Shown here: piece by piece, positions 21,771 to 33,914 of the stretch
Numbering within the stretch: position 1 is the stretch's first letter
Layout of the letters: each line of letters opens with the position of its first letter
Assembly (NCBI GenBank): GCA_039720395.1
Contig: CM077824.1
Coordinates: 30,595,859 to 30,659,858, forward strand
Length of the DNA stretch: 64,000 bases
Direction of reading: 5' to 3'
Origin: Liquidambar formosana
Lineage: Eukaryota > Streptophyta > Magnoliopsida > Saxifragales > Altingiaceae
The notes under the pieces: generated by a model
Databases searched by the model: none
What the model was told of the DNA's origin: nothing
The model's input: the letters and a program-made list of their open reading frames with translations, nothing else
Made by a program: the position numbers and the translations under genes

Positions 21771-24340
21771 CTTCTCGGCCATGGTACTAATGATGGGGTC
21801 AGCCACCTACATCAAGAAATGTAAAAATAAAAAAATAAAATAATTAGAAACCACCACACATCAGCAAAATAATTCATTACCTAGGAAAAAATAATTATAA
21901 AAATGAAAAAACAAAGGTCAAATAAATGAGTAGAAGTTTGAAACACTATAACCATAAGGATTGATGCACAAAGCAAATAACAGATTCTGTGCATTCTGTT
22001 TTCTGCCAGATGCAAAATCAAACTGCATTAAAATTATCACTAGAATTTTGAAATTCTTATTGTATCATTGCCACCATAATTTATTTCAAACAGTCTGAAA
22101 CCTAGGACACATAATTGGTTGCACAGCCTATTTTGGAAAGATGTCACTAACTAGAAGTTCCACAATGGATTAAAAACAGGAGAAAAGAGGCGAGAGGGGG
22201 GGGGGGTGGTTAACACATATTTGTGGAGCCATCATTCCGGTTTGATGTGGTAGAAAGGTACAATTCAAACAGAAAGAGTGTGAATATAAGAGATGATCTT
22301 CCAGCAACTTTAGTCACTAAGGGCGTTTTCGATCGATCTAATGCACTATGGCTAATCCAACCAAGATCGTTTTAATTTTGTTCTATTATTTTTCGCATAA
22401 GAAAGAACAGATCCATTGAAAGAACAATATTACAGAGTCAAACAGAAGTCCTCCCAGAGAGGAAACACCCAAAGACTAAACCAAATTACCAAAGGAAAAA
22501 GCCCACTAAACCAAAAACAAAACAAGATGAGATGAAGGCTGAGGATCAGAAAAGCGCCCTCCAAAATGATTTCCTGTGATCACTGTCTGTTTCCGTCTCC
22601 AATCCCAAATCTAACAGTCAAACAGACACTAATATCCATCCCCTCCTTACAGTCGAGAATTTTTCGAATGAGATGGTCATATCTCTACCAAGTCCTCTTC
22701 CTCTCACCCACCCACCCTAAATCACCAAAGAGTTGCCTTCAACTAAGAAGCCGAATCAAGCCCAACAACAAAGCCTCTTGGAGGCCATCTAACACACTTA
22801 AGAGCTCTACCATAATGGCATCCACAACCAATCCAGCTGATATAAAATAGCAAAATTGGAAGGATTTAAATTACACTGGAGCCTCCACCCTAGATTCCTT
22901 TCGTAACACTTGCATACACTGGAGTACTGGACAACCATAAATGCTCTCAAGTTCTTAGGCAGGGAGTCAATCCAGATATAGTTGAAAACCATATCAAAGA
23001 GCTTGTTAAACTGCCCACAAAAATACAGCACTGAAACTCCAGCAATATCAAAGAGCACAAAGTATCCTAATTGATGGGCAACCTTTTTTGGTAACCAAAA
23101 TGGCCGCATGCCCACATCACACAAACCTTCAATGTTTCATGTAGTTTAGCCACAAGGGTTACGCGATCAACAATAGCACCGAAACTACTTATTTTTTTTG
23201 ATAAATAACAATTGTATTAGTCAAAGAGATAAATACATATTGGACAAGAAGTCCAACAAGAGACCAAAAAGGAGCCACAAAAACAAACAGCCCTAGGCAT
23301 CAAAACAAAAACCAAAACATCAGCACCTCAAGGAGGACAAAAAGAAGCCCCAAAAGCTCCATGCTTAATAGCGCCGAAACTACTTATGAATTAATGGTAT
23401 TATGCTTCCAGCCATTAGAGGCACCACACTTCAGCCATTAACTTCCAGGTAAGCTGTTCAATAAATACTTTTACCAGCTTATCATCAACTGGTCTCCATT
23501 TATTCCACAACATGGCGTAGAAGATCATTATGTCTCTCCAGAAGGAAGATTTTACGTAAAAATGTCTCTCAAGATGGAGCACTTTTACGTATGGTGAGAA
23601 GTGAGAACTCACTCACTACATTCAAGAAAAGGAACTTCCGGGAAGAAAAAAAAACAAAGGGGAAAAACCTCCTCTCCTTTACTTGAGACTTGCCATTATA
23701 CAAAATACATCTTCTCATTCACAAAAGAAAAGGCCAAGGCAGATCGAGTTGAAAGTTATGCCTAACAGTGCATTTAGAATCCGCATCCATCTATTCAAAA
23801 AATGGTGACATGGGTATCCCTTTGCTAGAACCAACAGCACCCAACTACCACAATGAGCCATCAAACAGGATACTTCTAAGAAAATACAAAAAAATTTCTC
23901 AACCTATGAAACAGTGTTAGGCAACAAATTACCTCGTCCTCCTCGCATACATTACATTTTTCTTGATACCACTGCATCCATACAAAATATTCTCGTGAGT
24001 AACGTTGTGACTATTTTCAAGTATCAAAGTCACATGTGTCAGCAATAGTTACCTCTAAAATGTAAGCAACCTCTGGTTCCCGCAGAAAGGAAAACTTCAT
24101 ATTCATTGTCCCTTCAGATAAAGTTCTTATGGGACTAAACCCACACTACATAGAAAATAAGAAATTCAAAACATCAATTGCTGAAAACAATACCATCACA
24201 CTGTATTCATAACTCTATTCATTAAATCTCAAAGGCACACGAACCTTCGAAGGAAAATCAAAATCAATATAGAGGAGTCTGTAAAATTCCTTGCACTCAT
24301 TATTTATCATTTCTTCATCAACAATTTGCAGGAAATCTTC
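21771..24340 (-). CDS. Upstream exons of the unidentified host gene
   Basis: Minus-strand exons: 24340-24245 (EDFLQIVDEEMINNECKEF), 24146-24053 (CGFSPIRT... SFLREPEVAYILE), 24010-23933 (QRYSREYFVWMQWYQEKC) and 21806-21771 (VADPIISTMAEK). Three are exact multiples of three with phase-0 GT/AG boundaries, and the last is in phase with the exon at 6463 across the transposon nest. The second is 94 nt and shifts frame at a four-T run after RT, so it has either one extra base or a different acceptor. Open sequence continues upstream of 24340 (ALYQTLKEMIVV). No family is recognised. Spacing and phase argue for one gene with the exons at 2.4-6.5 kb. Confidence 0.55.
22000..23170. other. Intronic stretch, no gene recognised
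   Basis: A G-run at 22195-22206 and CA-rich sequence at 22400-22850. A minus-strand open stretch (23124-22807) has no family resemblance and lacks splice support. Confidence 0.4.
23193..23366 (-). mobile_element. 5'-truncated LINE (L1-type) 3' tail
   Basis: 174 bp ending (minus strand) TTATTTATCAAAAAAAA, the usual tail of plant L1 elements. It is flanked by 21-bp direct repeats with one mismatch (23172-23192 and 23367-23387, AATAGC(A/G)CCGAAACTA...). The long duplication plus A-tail is diagnostic of target-primed retroposition. Confidence 0.8.
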
Positions 24341-25243
24341 CTGGAAAATAATAAGAACCAGCACAACAATCATTTCCTTTAAAGTTTGATACAATGCATC
24401 ACCATTGCATTTGGAGGATAACTGGGATGACTCCATATTACTTGCACACTTTAGGATAATAAAATCTACTCAATAAGTAACTTTATTACATTAGAGATGG
24501 TCAAACGAGGAGAACGTTATGTCTAGAAAAAGCAGAAAATGCACGCGGTGGTAACAATAATGACGCAGACCATTTTTGCAGACAAAAACAGTTTCGTTTT
24601 ATGGCTGTTCCATATACTTCTACTTTGGCTCGAATGAGCTAGACATGGAACTGCATTTGCATTCTCAATTGACCATCCAAACCTGTGAATCTGAATTAGT
24701 GGCCTCAATCCAATGTCGACCCTCAATTCCGGGCTTCAACAAGTCCCTAAAATAATTTTGAGTATTTCAATGTAGTTATTAAAAGCAAGACTGCCTCAAT
24801 TCTCTATTCTACCTTCTAAGTCTACTTCTACTTCTTGTTTTATTTATCAGCAGATTGATCCACAATAACCCCCTATTTTCTTTGCCTTCCCAACCTAAAG
24901 TCCTGCTTCCATAACCCTAATCCCATTGTTATATGTTTGGCCCTAATCCTATTGTTATACCATAAACCGCTACCCAACATCCTAAAACCAAAAATACTTG
25001 CTGTCCATAAATTCAAACAACATAATTTCTGAAATTCCAGCCACTAACCGTTTAGCAATAATCAGATTGTTATAGAATAAGCCTTCACCCAACATCCTAA
25101 ACCCTAAAATAGTTGATGTCCAGATATTGCAACAACAGATTTTCCGAAATTCCAGCCACTTGCTGCCTCTAAGCATTAACCTATTCCAACCCTTATTCAT
25201 ACACACAGCTTAGTGGTCTTCTTCAACCCTTCAAGCCTAAGAT
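24341..25243. other. Intronic, no gene seen
   Basis: Contains a degenerate internal repetition: phrases like CCCAACATCCTAAA and TTCCAGCCACT recur near 24975-25040 and 25087-25160. No coding signal is seen. Confidence 0.4.
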
Positions 25244-25446
25244 TAGGGATGGCAATTTCGCCCCGATCCATAGGGTCCCGACTCGATCCATACCCGAATG
25301 GGTGGGAATTTTTTTATATTTTTTCGGTTATTTTTTTCGGGTATCGGGTCGGGTATGGGTATAAATTTCAAAATTATTTTGGGTACAGGTCAGGCATGGA
25401 TCCCAGAAGAAAAAAACCCGAAGACCCGACCTGACTCGATGTTTTT

Positions 25447-25448
<2 letters not shown>

Positions 25449-25482
<34 letters not shown>
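25449..25482. repeat. (TA)n tract at the viral junction
   Basis: About 16 TA repeats immediately abut the first viral base (about 25483). Endogenous caulimovirid copies in plants are often found next to TA dinucleotide repeats. Confidence 0.8.
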
Positions 25483-25484
<2 letters not shown>

Positions 25485-25919
25485 AACTTTACTCTTCACA
25501 ATCTCCAAACATTTTGTTGGAGATCCTTCTAAATTAAAAGATACTACTGCAGAAATATTGGCAAATCTCAGATGTAAAAGGTTAGGGGATTTTAAATGGT
25601 ATAAAGATGCCTTTCTAACGAGAGTCTTCTTAAGGCCAGACAATAACCAACCATTTTGGAAAGAAAAGTTTATATCTGGTTTACCAACATTGTTTGCAGA
25701 AACCATTAGGACAAAACTCAAAGATCAAAACAATGGGGTCATCCCTTGGGAACAATTAACATACGGAGATTTAATTAGTACAATTCATCAGGCTGGAATA
25801 GCCCAATGTACTCAATTCAAACTCCAACAGCAAATGAAAAAAGAAAAAATCCGAAACAAACAAGAGTTTGGTTCGTTTTGTGAACAGTTCGGGTTTACTT
25901 CTATTAAGACCAATCCTAA
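25485..25919 (+). pseudogene. Extra coat-protein fragment at the viral left edge
   Basis: 435 bp matching 28368-28802 without gaps and with four mismatches (about 99.1% identity). It is an open fragment of the middle of the coat protein, cut at the (TA)n tract on one side and joined to leader-like sequence after CCAATCCTAA on the other. It shows that the integrated molecule was rearranged or that two viral molecules joined. Confidence 0.9.
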
Positions 25920-26044
25920 TAGGAATAGGATTTATAGTTGTTTATCTATCTTTGCATGCATATTTCAGGTGGGCAGTAGGGCATTGAGATAAGTCCCGAA
26001 GTAAGACCTAGTTTACCTAAGTGTATGGTGTAGAGAGAACATAG

Positions 26045-27305
26045 ATGGCTATGTTTTCTAGGGCTATGTCTATGAGGTCAACAACATCTTCGAATCAGGA
26101 GATGGATACCCCTGAGGAAAAAGAATATGTAATAGACAATAAAAAACTTTGCAATTGGAAATTAGCCAAAGTCCCTGCAAAAGAAATTTATGAAGGCAAT
26201 AGGTTCTTAACCAGTTTTAAGGTAAGAACTGATGAAGAGACAATTGTTATGGATGGAGAATATAAAACTATATTACTCCTTAAAGAAAAGACAATAGAAA
26301 AATATCTTCAAGACAAATATAAATTCCTACATGTTGGATTAGTACAAATTTGTGCTAAACCCTTGGGAAGAGATGGGCTTAATATGTCTCTATTCATGGC
26401 ACTTAGAAACTGTAGGTTCAAAAATTTTGAAAAAACAATGTTAGGAGGAGTCTAATCCGGTCTCCATGCTGGACCAGTATATTTTAATTGTTATCCAGAC
26501 TTCACTATTAGTCTGACTGACCAAAATATATTGGATGCACTAACATTAAATGTCAAAATACATAATTCTGAGATGAAAACAGGGCCCAGCCTCTTGCTAT
26601 CATCTATAGAACGCAATATAGGGTGTATTCTACACTTGTAAATACACCTATTGTGAAAAGACAACATGAAAAAGGCAAAACAGTATTATTACAAAGTAAT
26701 TTAAAAGATCATGAAAATGCAATAATACCAAAAACCTTAGTATGGTTTGCATTGGTCTTTCCAGAAGAATGGAAACTCCCAGATGCTATTGAGGTTGCGG
26801 ACTCAGAACCACCACAGCAAACTAAGCAAACAACTAAAATTAAACAATTGGTAGAATATGCTGATGGGAGTGGAGGGATTAGATTCAATAGTCCCTTTAC
26901 CCAGTCTTTTAGACTACCCAACACTAACCCAAAAATAACTGAACTTCCAGATTCTTCTCGAGTATCTTGCTCATCTATACCTGTAAGAATCTTCAGACAA
27001 AACTCTTCACATTCAAGCTCTGAAATTCCAGATCTTGAACCCATAATCCCTTCCGCACCTCCTCAAGTTCATCCGAATTTACAAGGAGTTCATAATAGTA
27101 ATATTTCATATCCATATTATGAAACAGCAACAAATCAACAAGACAATAATTCTGAAGAAGAATATCAGAATATGTCACCAACAAAAACTGAAATGGAAAT
27201 ACCCCCAGGCATAATGATGCTTAGTATACCCTTTGTCATGGACAAAGACTTACTAAGACAAGAATTTATGCTTGAGAAGAATAAGGCAAAAAGAAAGCAA
27301 TTTTT
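26045..27305 (+). pseudogene. Viral movement-protein region, interrupted
   Basis: Starts MAMFSRAMSMRSTTSSN. The cell-to-cell movement domain of caulimovirids (30K superfamily) is suggested by LFMALRNCRFKNF, later RTQYRVYSTLVNT and WFALVFPEEWKLPD. The frame meets TAA at 26453, continues in the same frame, then shifts by about 26600, where an in-frame continuation begins. The C-terminal part is Ser/Pro/Gln-rich and acidic, a linker towards the coat. Assignment rests on position and short motifs only. Confidence 0.65.
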
Positions 27306-27308
27306 TGA

Positions 27309-28043
27309 CAATCAAATCAGGAACAACAAAGCCAAATACGTACACAGTGGTATACGTATATGGAACGTAACAAATTTCACATATACTTTTTTGAATGGTT
27401 TGAAAAGGTATATGCTGAAGAAAAACAAATAAATGTAACAGGCAAAAATACAACTACTTGGCAATTAACTCCAAGCAATCAACTAACAGAATCTATACAT
27501 CCACCTCTGGAGCAAATTAAAATACCATATTATAAGGTAAGCATAACTACTGCACCTTATAAAGTCAAAACAGATGAAAAAGCTCAGCCAATGGGAAAAG
27601 ATATTAAAAATATCTTTGAACAAAATAATTACACAAATCAACATATTAAGACAATAGCAGATCAGTTGACCAGAGTGGAAAATATGGTTCAACATGAAAC
27701 AATTCTGCTAAAACAACAGGATGAAAAGCCAATTTTCATTCCACATGAAATTCCCAAAAAATATGCTAAGCAACTTGCTAAAGGACAATTGCATTCAGAA
27801 ATCCAAGAAAGAATCAAGCTTCTGGATGATGCAATTGGTAAGACTGTGGTACAAGATACTCCACAAAAATCCCAACCAACTACTAGCAAAACGATTACTG
27901 TAATAACGCAAAATCATAATATTATGGATTCTGAAACAGAAGCTGTTCAAGCAACAAGAAAATACAGCTGTAAATACAATAAGACATGTCCAACCAATAA
28001 GAAACATTTATCAGAATCCCTCTTTCCCCGATATGAAAATTGA
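27309..28043 (+). pseudogene. Viral ORF1 middle region (linker/coiled coil)
   Basis: After a frame change near 27306 the frame reads MERNKFHIYFFEWFEKVY, typical of the segment between movement and coat domains. A Lys/Gln-rich stretch with heptad-like spacing follows (about residues 85-170 of this piece), probably a coiled coil. The frame changes again just before 28043, where the coat-protein frame takes over with 10 bp of overlap. The individual function is unknown. Confidence 0.55.
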
Positions 28044-29590
28044 AGAAAGAGGACAATACCATCAAGCTTCTTATCATGGAGGTACAATCTATGAATGGAA
28101 TATTGATGGATTAACGCAATATCAGATCATGAACTTACTACATCAAATGACAATGGTAAGTTCAGCGTACCAAGCAAAGGATTCTGAAGTAACTGATCAC
28201 GCCATAGCTCATTCCTTAGTTGCTGGGTTTACCGGACAACTGAAAGGATGGTGGGATCATACTTTAACACATGCAAGTAAACAAACAATTCTTTATGCAA
28301 TTAAAACTGACCAAGAAGGCAACATAATTAAAACAGAAGAAGGAGAAGAGATAGAAGATGCTGTGGCAACTTTACTCTTCACAATCTCCAAACATTTTGT
28401 TGAAGATCCTTCTAAATTAAAAGATACTACTGCAAAAATATTGGCAAATCTCAGATGTAAAAGGTTAGGGGATTTTAAATGGTATAAAGATGCCTTTCTA
28501 ACGAGAGTCTTCTTAAGGCCAGACAATAACCAACCATTTTGGAAAGAAAAGTTTATATTTGGTTTACCAACATTGTTTGCAGAAACCATTAGGACAAAAC
28601 TCAAAGATCAAAACAATGGGGTCATCCCTTGGGAACAATTAACATACGGAGATTTAATTAGTACAATTCATCAGGCTGGAATAGCCCAATGTACTCAATT
28701 CAAACTCCAACAGCAAATGAAAAAAGAAAAAATCCGAAACAAAAAAGAGTTTGGTTCGTTTTGTGAACAGTTCGGGTTTACTTCTATTAAGACCAATCCT
28801 AAAAGACACCGCAAATCTTCTAAGAATTACCATCATAGGAGATATAGTAGAAGAAAATCACAGAACAAACCATCCGATAATCAATATTATCAGCCGACAA
28901 CTTCTAGACAACAAAAAGATCATCACAGGCCAAACCCTAAAAAACAGCATAGGAAAAAATATAGTAATAATAGGCAACAAGACATTGTTTGTCATAAATG
29001 TAGAAAAAATGGCCATTATAAAGCTCAATGTAGAGTAAAACAAACTATTAATGAATTACAAATAGACACTAACCTATCTCAAGAGGAGATAAAAAGCAAT
29101 AATTATAAATGCAACATATAATTCTGACTCTGAATATGAATCTTATTCAGAATCGGAGGAAGAAAGACAAATTGATGAAATTAATCAACAAACAACAACA
29201 TCAGATTCTTCTTCTGAATCTGAACAGCAATGTCAACAAGATTGTAGCCAACAATGTTGTAATATGATTAAAAGAAATATCAATCATGAACAACAAACTC
29301 TCTTATTGGACATCATTGATAGAATGACCGATCCAATTTTGAAAAGAGAATATTTGCAAACGCTTCAACAGATAGTTAGCCAACCACAACAGAAACCTAA
29401 AAGGATTTATAATCTGCAAGAAATTTTTGAAGAAAAATATAAGCAACAACAAACAGAAGAGATATTTGTTGAATACCTAAGACAAGAAGTCAAACAGGTA
29501 AAAACTGAACTAAAAGAATTGAGACAACACACGAATTTGCAAAACCTAAGCATTAGTGCTTTACAGCAACAAATTTGTCAGTTAGAATAG
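28033..29590 (+). pseudogene. Viral coat-protein region with zinc knuckle
   Basis: Contains GTIYEWNIDGLTQYQIMN and FTGQLKGWWDHTL, then a basic Lys/His/Arg-rich region and a CCHC knuckle CHKCRKNGHYKAQC (about residues 316-329 from 28033), the RNA-binding signature of caulimovirid coat proteins. TAA at 29119 follows a frame change. The acidic Ser/Glu-rich C-terminal tail continues in another frame (29102 onward: SDSEYESYSESEEE), then a Gln-rich coil ending at TAG 29588. In the family the coat domain packages viral DNA and is released by the viral protease. Confidence 0.78.
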
Positions 29591-31888
29591 CAACAAGCTT
29601 CCACAAGTAATGGTAAGCAACTTATCATTCAAGAAGCTGAAAATGAAGAAAATAAAGTCACTAAAGAAAAGGATAACCTTGGTGAAGAAGTTTTTGTCCA
29701 ACTCATTAAGCAAATAACATATCAAAAATGGAATACTACCATAAAAATTATGGTCCAAAACCCATAAGACAAAAATGACCAATGTATATTTTTTATAACT
29801 GCATTAATTGATACAGGTGCAGATATGAATTGTATACAAGAAGGGTTAATTCCTTCAAAATACTATCAAAAGACAAAAGAAGAGTTAAGCTCAGCCAGTG
29901 GAGCTAAACTTAACATACAATACAAATTAGACAAAGTTCATATATGTAATGACGGAACTTGTGTTGAATCAACATTTATCCTTGTTAAAAATTTAAGTAG
30001 AGAAGTAATATTAGGTACACCCTTCATTACTCTTATTCAACCTTTTAGCGTTAATACAACAGGAATTACATCTTACATAAAAGACAAAATAACGAAATTT
30101 GAATTTCTTAACCCACCCTCGGTTAGGGATGTCAATATTTTAAAAGATAAATTTGTTTATCCAGAGAAAAAACAAATTAATTTAATAACAAATAAGACAA
30201 AACATTTGAATTATCTTAAACAAGAGATTCAGCATAAACAAACTGAGCAACAATTGCATGATTGGAAACTTCAATCTGCAATACAACAATTTGAAGACAA
30301 ATTAAGGAAGACAATTTGTTCTGATAATCCTCATAGTTTCTGGCATAGAAACAAATATATTGTTAATCTGCCATATGAGAAAGATTTTCAGGAAAGCCAG
30401 ATTCCTACAAAAGCAAGGCCTATTCAAATGAATCAGGAATTGCTTGAAACCTGCAAAAAAGAAATCAAGGAACTGCTCGCTAAAAATCTTATAAGGGAAA
30501 GTCGCTCGCAATGGAGTTGTGCAGCCTTTTATGTTTTTAAGGCAGCAGAAATTGAACGTGGTGTTCCACGATTAGTCATAAATTATAAGCCTTTAAATGA
30601 TGTTTTACAATGGATAAGGTATCCTCTGCCTAATAAAAAAGATTTATTAGGAAGGCTTAGCAAGGCAACAATATTCTCAAAATTTGACATGAAGTCAGGT
30701 TTTTGGCGAATACAAATAGCTAAAGAAGATAGGTATAAGACTGCTTTTACAGTCCCTTTTAGCCATTACGGATGGAATGTAATGCCATTTGGTTTAAAGA
30801 ATGCCCCTTCAAAATTCCAAAATATAATGAATGCGATATTCACGCAATACACTGAATTCACTATTGTATACATTGATGATGTATTAGTGTTTTCAAAATC
30901 AATAGAGCAACATTGGAAGCATCTTAACACATTCTTTCATGTAATCAAGCAAAATGGTTTAGCCTTGAGTCCTACAAAGATTAATCTTTTCCAAACAAAG
31001 ATTAGATTTTTAGGACATTATATCTATCAGGGAACCATTGTCCCTATAGAAAGGTCAATCCAATTTGCAGAAAAATTTTCTGATGAAATAAAAGACAAAA
31101 AACAGTTGCAAAGGTTTTTAGGGTGTCTCAATTACATTGTAGACTTTTACCCCAACCTTAGTCAAGAATGTGCGATACTCAGGAGGAGACTTAGAAAAGA
31201 TCCCCCGACATGGACCCAGGAGTACACAAATACTGTCAAAAGGTTAAAACAGAGGGCTAGAATCCTTCCCTGTCTTAGCTTAGCAGACCCTTCAACATTT
31301 AAGATAGTCCAGACCGATGCATCAGATATAGGTTATGGGGGTATCCTTATGCAAAGGATGGGCAATACAGACAAAATTGTTAGATTCACATCTGGCACTT
31401 GGAACACAGCACAAGCAAAATATTCAACAATCAAAAAAGAAATATTATCTATAGTTTTGTGTATTTCAAAATTCCAAGATGATATTTTAAATCAAAAATT
31501 TTTACTAAGAGTAGACTGTCAAGCTGCAAAACCTGTTTTGAAAAAAGATGTTAAAAACATTGCATCAAAACATATTTTCGCTAGATGGCAAGCAATACTT
31601 TCAGTTTTTGATTTTGATATAGAATATATTAAAGGAGAAAACAATTGTGTCCCTGATTTCCTCTCTCGTGAGTTCTTACAGGGTCATATATCCAAAGAAC
31701 AGGGCAATTCTTTAGAATGCCTAGACAAAACAAAGCCAAATCCAAAGCCTCTCAAGGGCAACCAATCAAACAAAATAACCAGGCAACAGGGTCATCTACC
31801 CAGCAAAAAACCATGGCAAAGAAAAAATGGTTTGAAGATCTTCAAGAAGAAGAAGAACTGCTTGACCAATACAAACAACAGCAATTGA
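29591..31888 (+). pseudogene. Viral protease, reverse transcriptase and RNase H region
   Basis: The aspartic protease active site is at IDTGADMN (about 29810-29833), preceded in frame by TAA at 29765. The reverse transcriptase contains RLVINYKPLN, the KFDMKSGFW block, NAPSKFQ and the catalytic YIDDVLVFS (about 30870). RNase H contains QTDASDIGYGG (about 31310) and a final VPDFLSR. From 29825 the frame is open for 687 codons, so this is the best-preserved part. In the virus it copies pregenomic RNA to DNA. No integrase follows, which separates it from Ty3/gypsy elements, and the downstream ORF2 supports a virus. Confidence 0.88.
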
Positions 31889-32786
31889 CAAAACAGCAAC
31901 AGCAACAACTCAGCTTCCAACGAGTATCCCCAATAAATAAGTCACAAACTTATTCATTGGCAGCTTCCAGTGTTAGGAGTAGTGGCAAACAAATTGCAAC
32001 TTCTTCTAAACCTGAGGAGCCACTAGGAGCATTTTCCGCTCCCTCTTCGCAACTTCTTTTGAAAAATAAAAGTAGTAATTTTCGCAAAAATCATAGCCCA
32101 TATTTTGCAAAACCCTCTTCTTTGGACATTATGGTTCTAGAAAGGGAATTTTCTCAAACAGATGTCTCAGACATTATAGAATCCTACTTTCCTCCAGGAT
32201 TCCATCATAAGACAAATGATTTTCGCAAAGACCAGGCATGGTATCAATATGTTTTGGAAAAAGGAACAAAATCGGCAATTTTCAAACACAACAGGCAAGA
32301 AAATGATCCATCGGACATTTCCCATTCCACCTACAACATTCTGAGAATCCTTAGTCCTTTTGACTGGGTCAACCTCTTTACCAACCCAGAAAACTTCCAG
32401 GCAATATTCTGCCTAATCTCTATAATTACTTTGATTATGAGAAGGCATGGCAAAACACTTTCTTTGTTCAAAATAAGATCAGCCGTCATTCATGGATGAT
32501 CTACTTTGATCAAAAATTTGATATTGAGACAATCCCTTTATGGTTTCTTAATTGGTGGTATTACTTTGGCCCCATCCAAGAAATCCTTCCAGAGCAACCT
32601 GTCAATATCAGTAAGCCATATACTTACTATGAGCAACAAATCCAACCAAAATCTCATTTGCAAATCTTCCCAAAGCTTTTCCTATTCTATGCAAATTTTG
32701 GTTTAGCATGGATTATGTTTTGGAGATATGATTATACAAGTACACCGCAAATTCCTTGCCTAGGGAGAACCTTCCATGTAAAATAG
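31717..32786 (+). pseudogene. Viral ORF2, unknown function, frameshifted
   Basis: Starts MPRQNKAKSKASQG and overlaps the end of the RNase H frame by 172 bp. The first 100 residues are Lys/Gln-rich and probably disordered. Around 32415 the frame changes. The continuation reads HSWMIYFDQKF and PLWFLNWWYYFGP, a Trp-rich segment that I associate from memory with ORF2-like regions of plant endogenous caulimovirids. TAG at 32784 interrupts a further readable stretch that runs to about 32938. The function in the virus is unknown. Confidence 0.6.
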
Positions 32787-33148
32787 TGGGACAATGCAAG
32801 AACGGAACACATTACCCCTGAAGCTATTCAGAAATGGTTCCAAAAACATCCGGCAATTCAGTCAACAGTTGGAGAGTCATCCAAAGCTCTCCTGTCAAAA
32901 AATCAACTGATGACTAAAATTAGCTGCTGCTCCTCCTAATAGCAAAGACCTAAAGGCATATCTCTAGGAGGCTCTTTCATCTCTAAAAGAAGAAGAAGAT
33001 GAACAGGTTTCTCAAGGATCCTGTGCTTCGGTCAATTTAGGAGATGACAATGAAGATGACTGCTTTGGGATTCTCCCTTCCATACCTCATCATTAAGCAA
33101 AGACCAAACGGGGCCTTAGATCACCGACTAGATCCATAATCTTTGGCC

Positions 33149-33500
33149 ACAGTACCTTACTCAGCAAAGGCAATCAGGCGTGCGAATTATTGTACTTCCC
33201 GCCAAAGCATCATGACAATAATCCCTTCACATGGCAATAGTAACACCAGTTAGCCAAAGCAACAGACACCGTACCGTACCAAAAGCATCCTCACATGGAT
33301 ACAGTAACTCCGAAAAGCAACAAAACAGCAATAACCCCTTCACATGGCAACAGTAACACCACTCAGCCAAAGCAACAGACAGTACCCTCTCATGTGACGG
33401 TATAGTGCTGCTCAGCAATATGACAAACAAGGCAGTGCTAGGCTTCATGATTAGGTCTAGGTACCCCTTCTCCTATATAAGAGAAGAAAGACCATTGTAA
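33149..33500 (+). promoter_or_regulatory. Viral pregenomic promoter block with enhancer-like repeats
   Basis: CTATATAAGAG, a good TATA box, at 33473. Upstream are three imperfect direct repeats of about 45-50 bp starting near 33223, 33287 and 33336 (shared phrases CTTCACATGGCAA, CAGTAACACCA, CCAAAGCAACAGACA), then CATGTGACGG, which contains a TGACG core like that of as-1-type elements in caulimovirus promoters. Promoter activity is inferred, not shown. Confidence 0.6.
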
Positions 33501-33654
33501 TCGGGGACTGGAATTGATTAATTTTCTTCCTCTCCTGAAAAATACCGACTCCCACTGTAATACTTCCCTCTCCATCCACTTTTGTAATACCTCCATCTTC
33601 ACCTCAACTGCAAATCTCCGCAATTGTATCTTTGCAATATTTGTAAGTTTTTAT

Positions 33655-33672
33655 TTTATAATAAAAGCTTAC
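33655..33672 (+). terminator. Candidate viral polyadenylation signal
   Basis: ATAATAAAAGC about 180 bp downstream of the TATA box, after repeated TTTGTAA/TTTGCAA phrases. The distance suits the short terminal redundancy of caulimovirid transcripts. It is a weak call. Confidence 0.35.
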
Positions 33673-33914
33673 TTTTATCATTTCATTTTGCAATAGTTTT
33701 AAATTATCTATTGCTGCGTGAGCTAATCGTGGCCGTCCATGCCTTTCGTACTCCATCTAAGGGCTGAAAATGATATGCTTCCAAATTGTGGTCAAACAAA
33801 CCCATAGGCTTCAGCTGGCTTGTGCAGTTGTGCAGGCTATTCCATCATTACATCACACCTTGAAAAGCGAAATGGAAGAGTTATGGTTCAAACCAATTTT
33901 CTTCATCAGACGAA

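Larger units (their letters stand above)
25483..33740 (+). mobile_element. Endogenous pararetrovirus (Caulimoviridae, florendovirus-like), decayed
   Basis: In order: an extra coat-protein segment, a short leader, movement protein, a linker/coiled-coil region, coat protein with zinc knuckle, aspartic protease, reverse transcriptase, RNase H, a downstream ORF of unknown function, and a promoter block. This order in what appears to have been one long ORF plus ORF2, with no integrase, fits Caulimoviridae and most resembles florendoviruses or petuviruses. The genus is an inference. At least four frame changes and four in-frame stops interrupt the ORFs, so it cannot express its polyproteins as it stands. 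No tRNA-Met primer site was found between the promoter and the movement gene. The upper boundary is uncertain (between about 33700 and 33915). Confidence 0.88.

Noticed and set aside
22807..23124. 105-codon minus-strand open frame
   Set aside because: No recognisable domain, no splice support, and no resemblance to the neighbouring host exons.
29825..31888. Ty3/gypsy retrotransposon in place of a virus
   Set aside because: No integrase, no LTRs, a movement-like region upstream and ORF2 downstream; the order fits Caulimoviridae.
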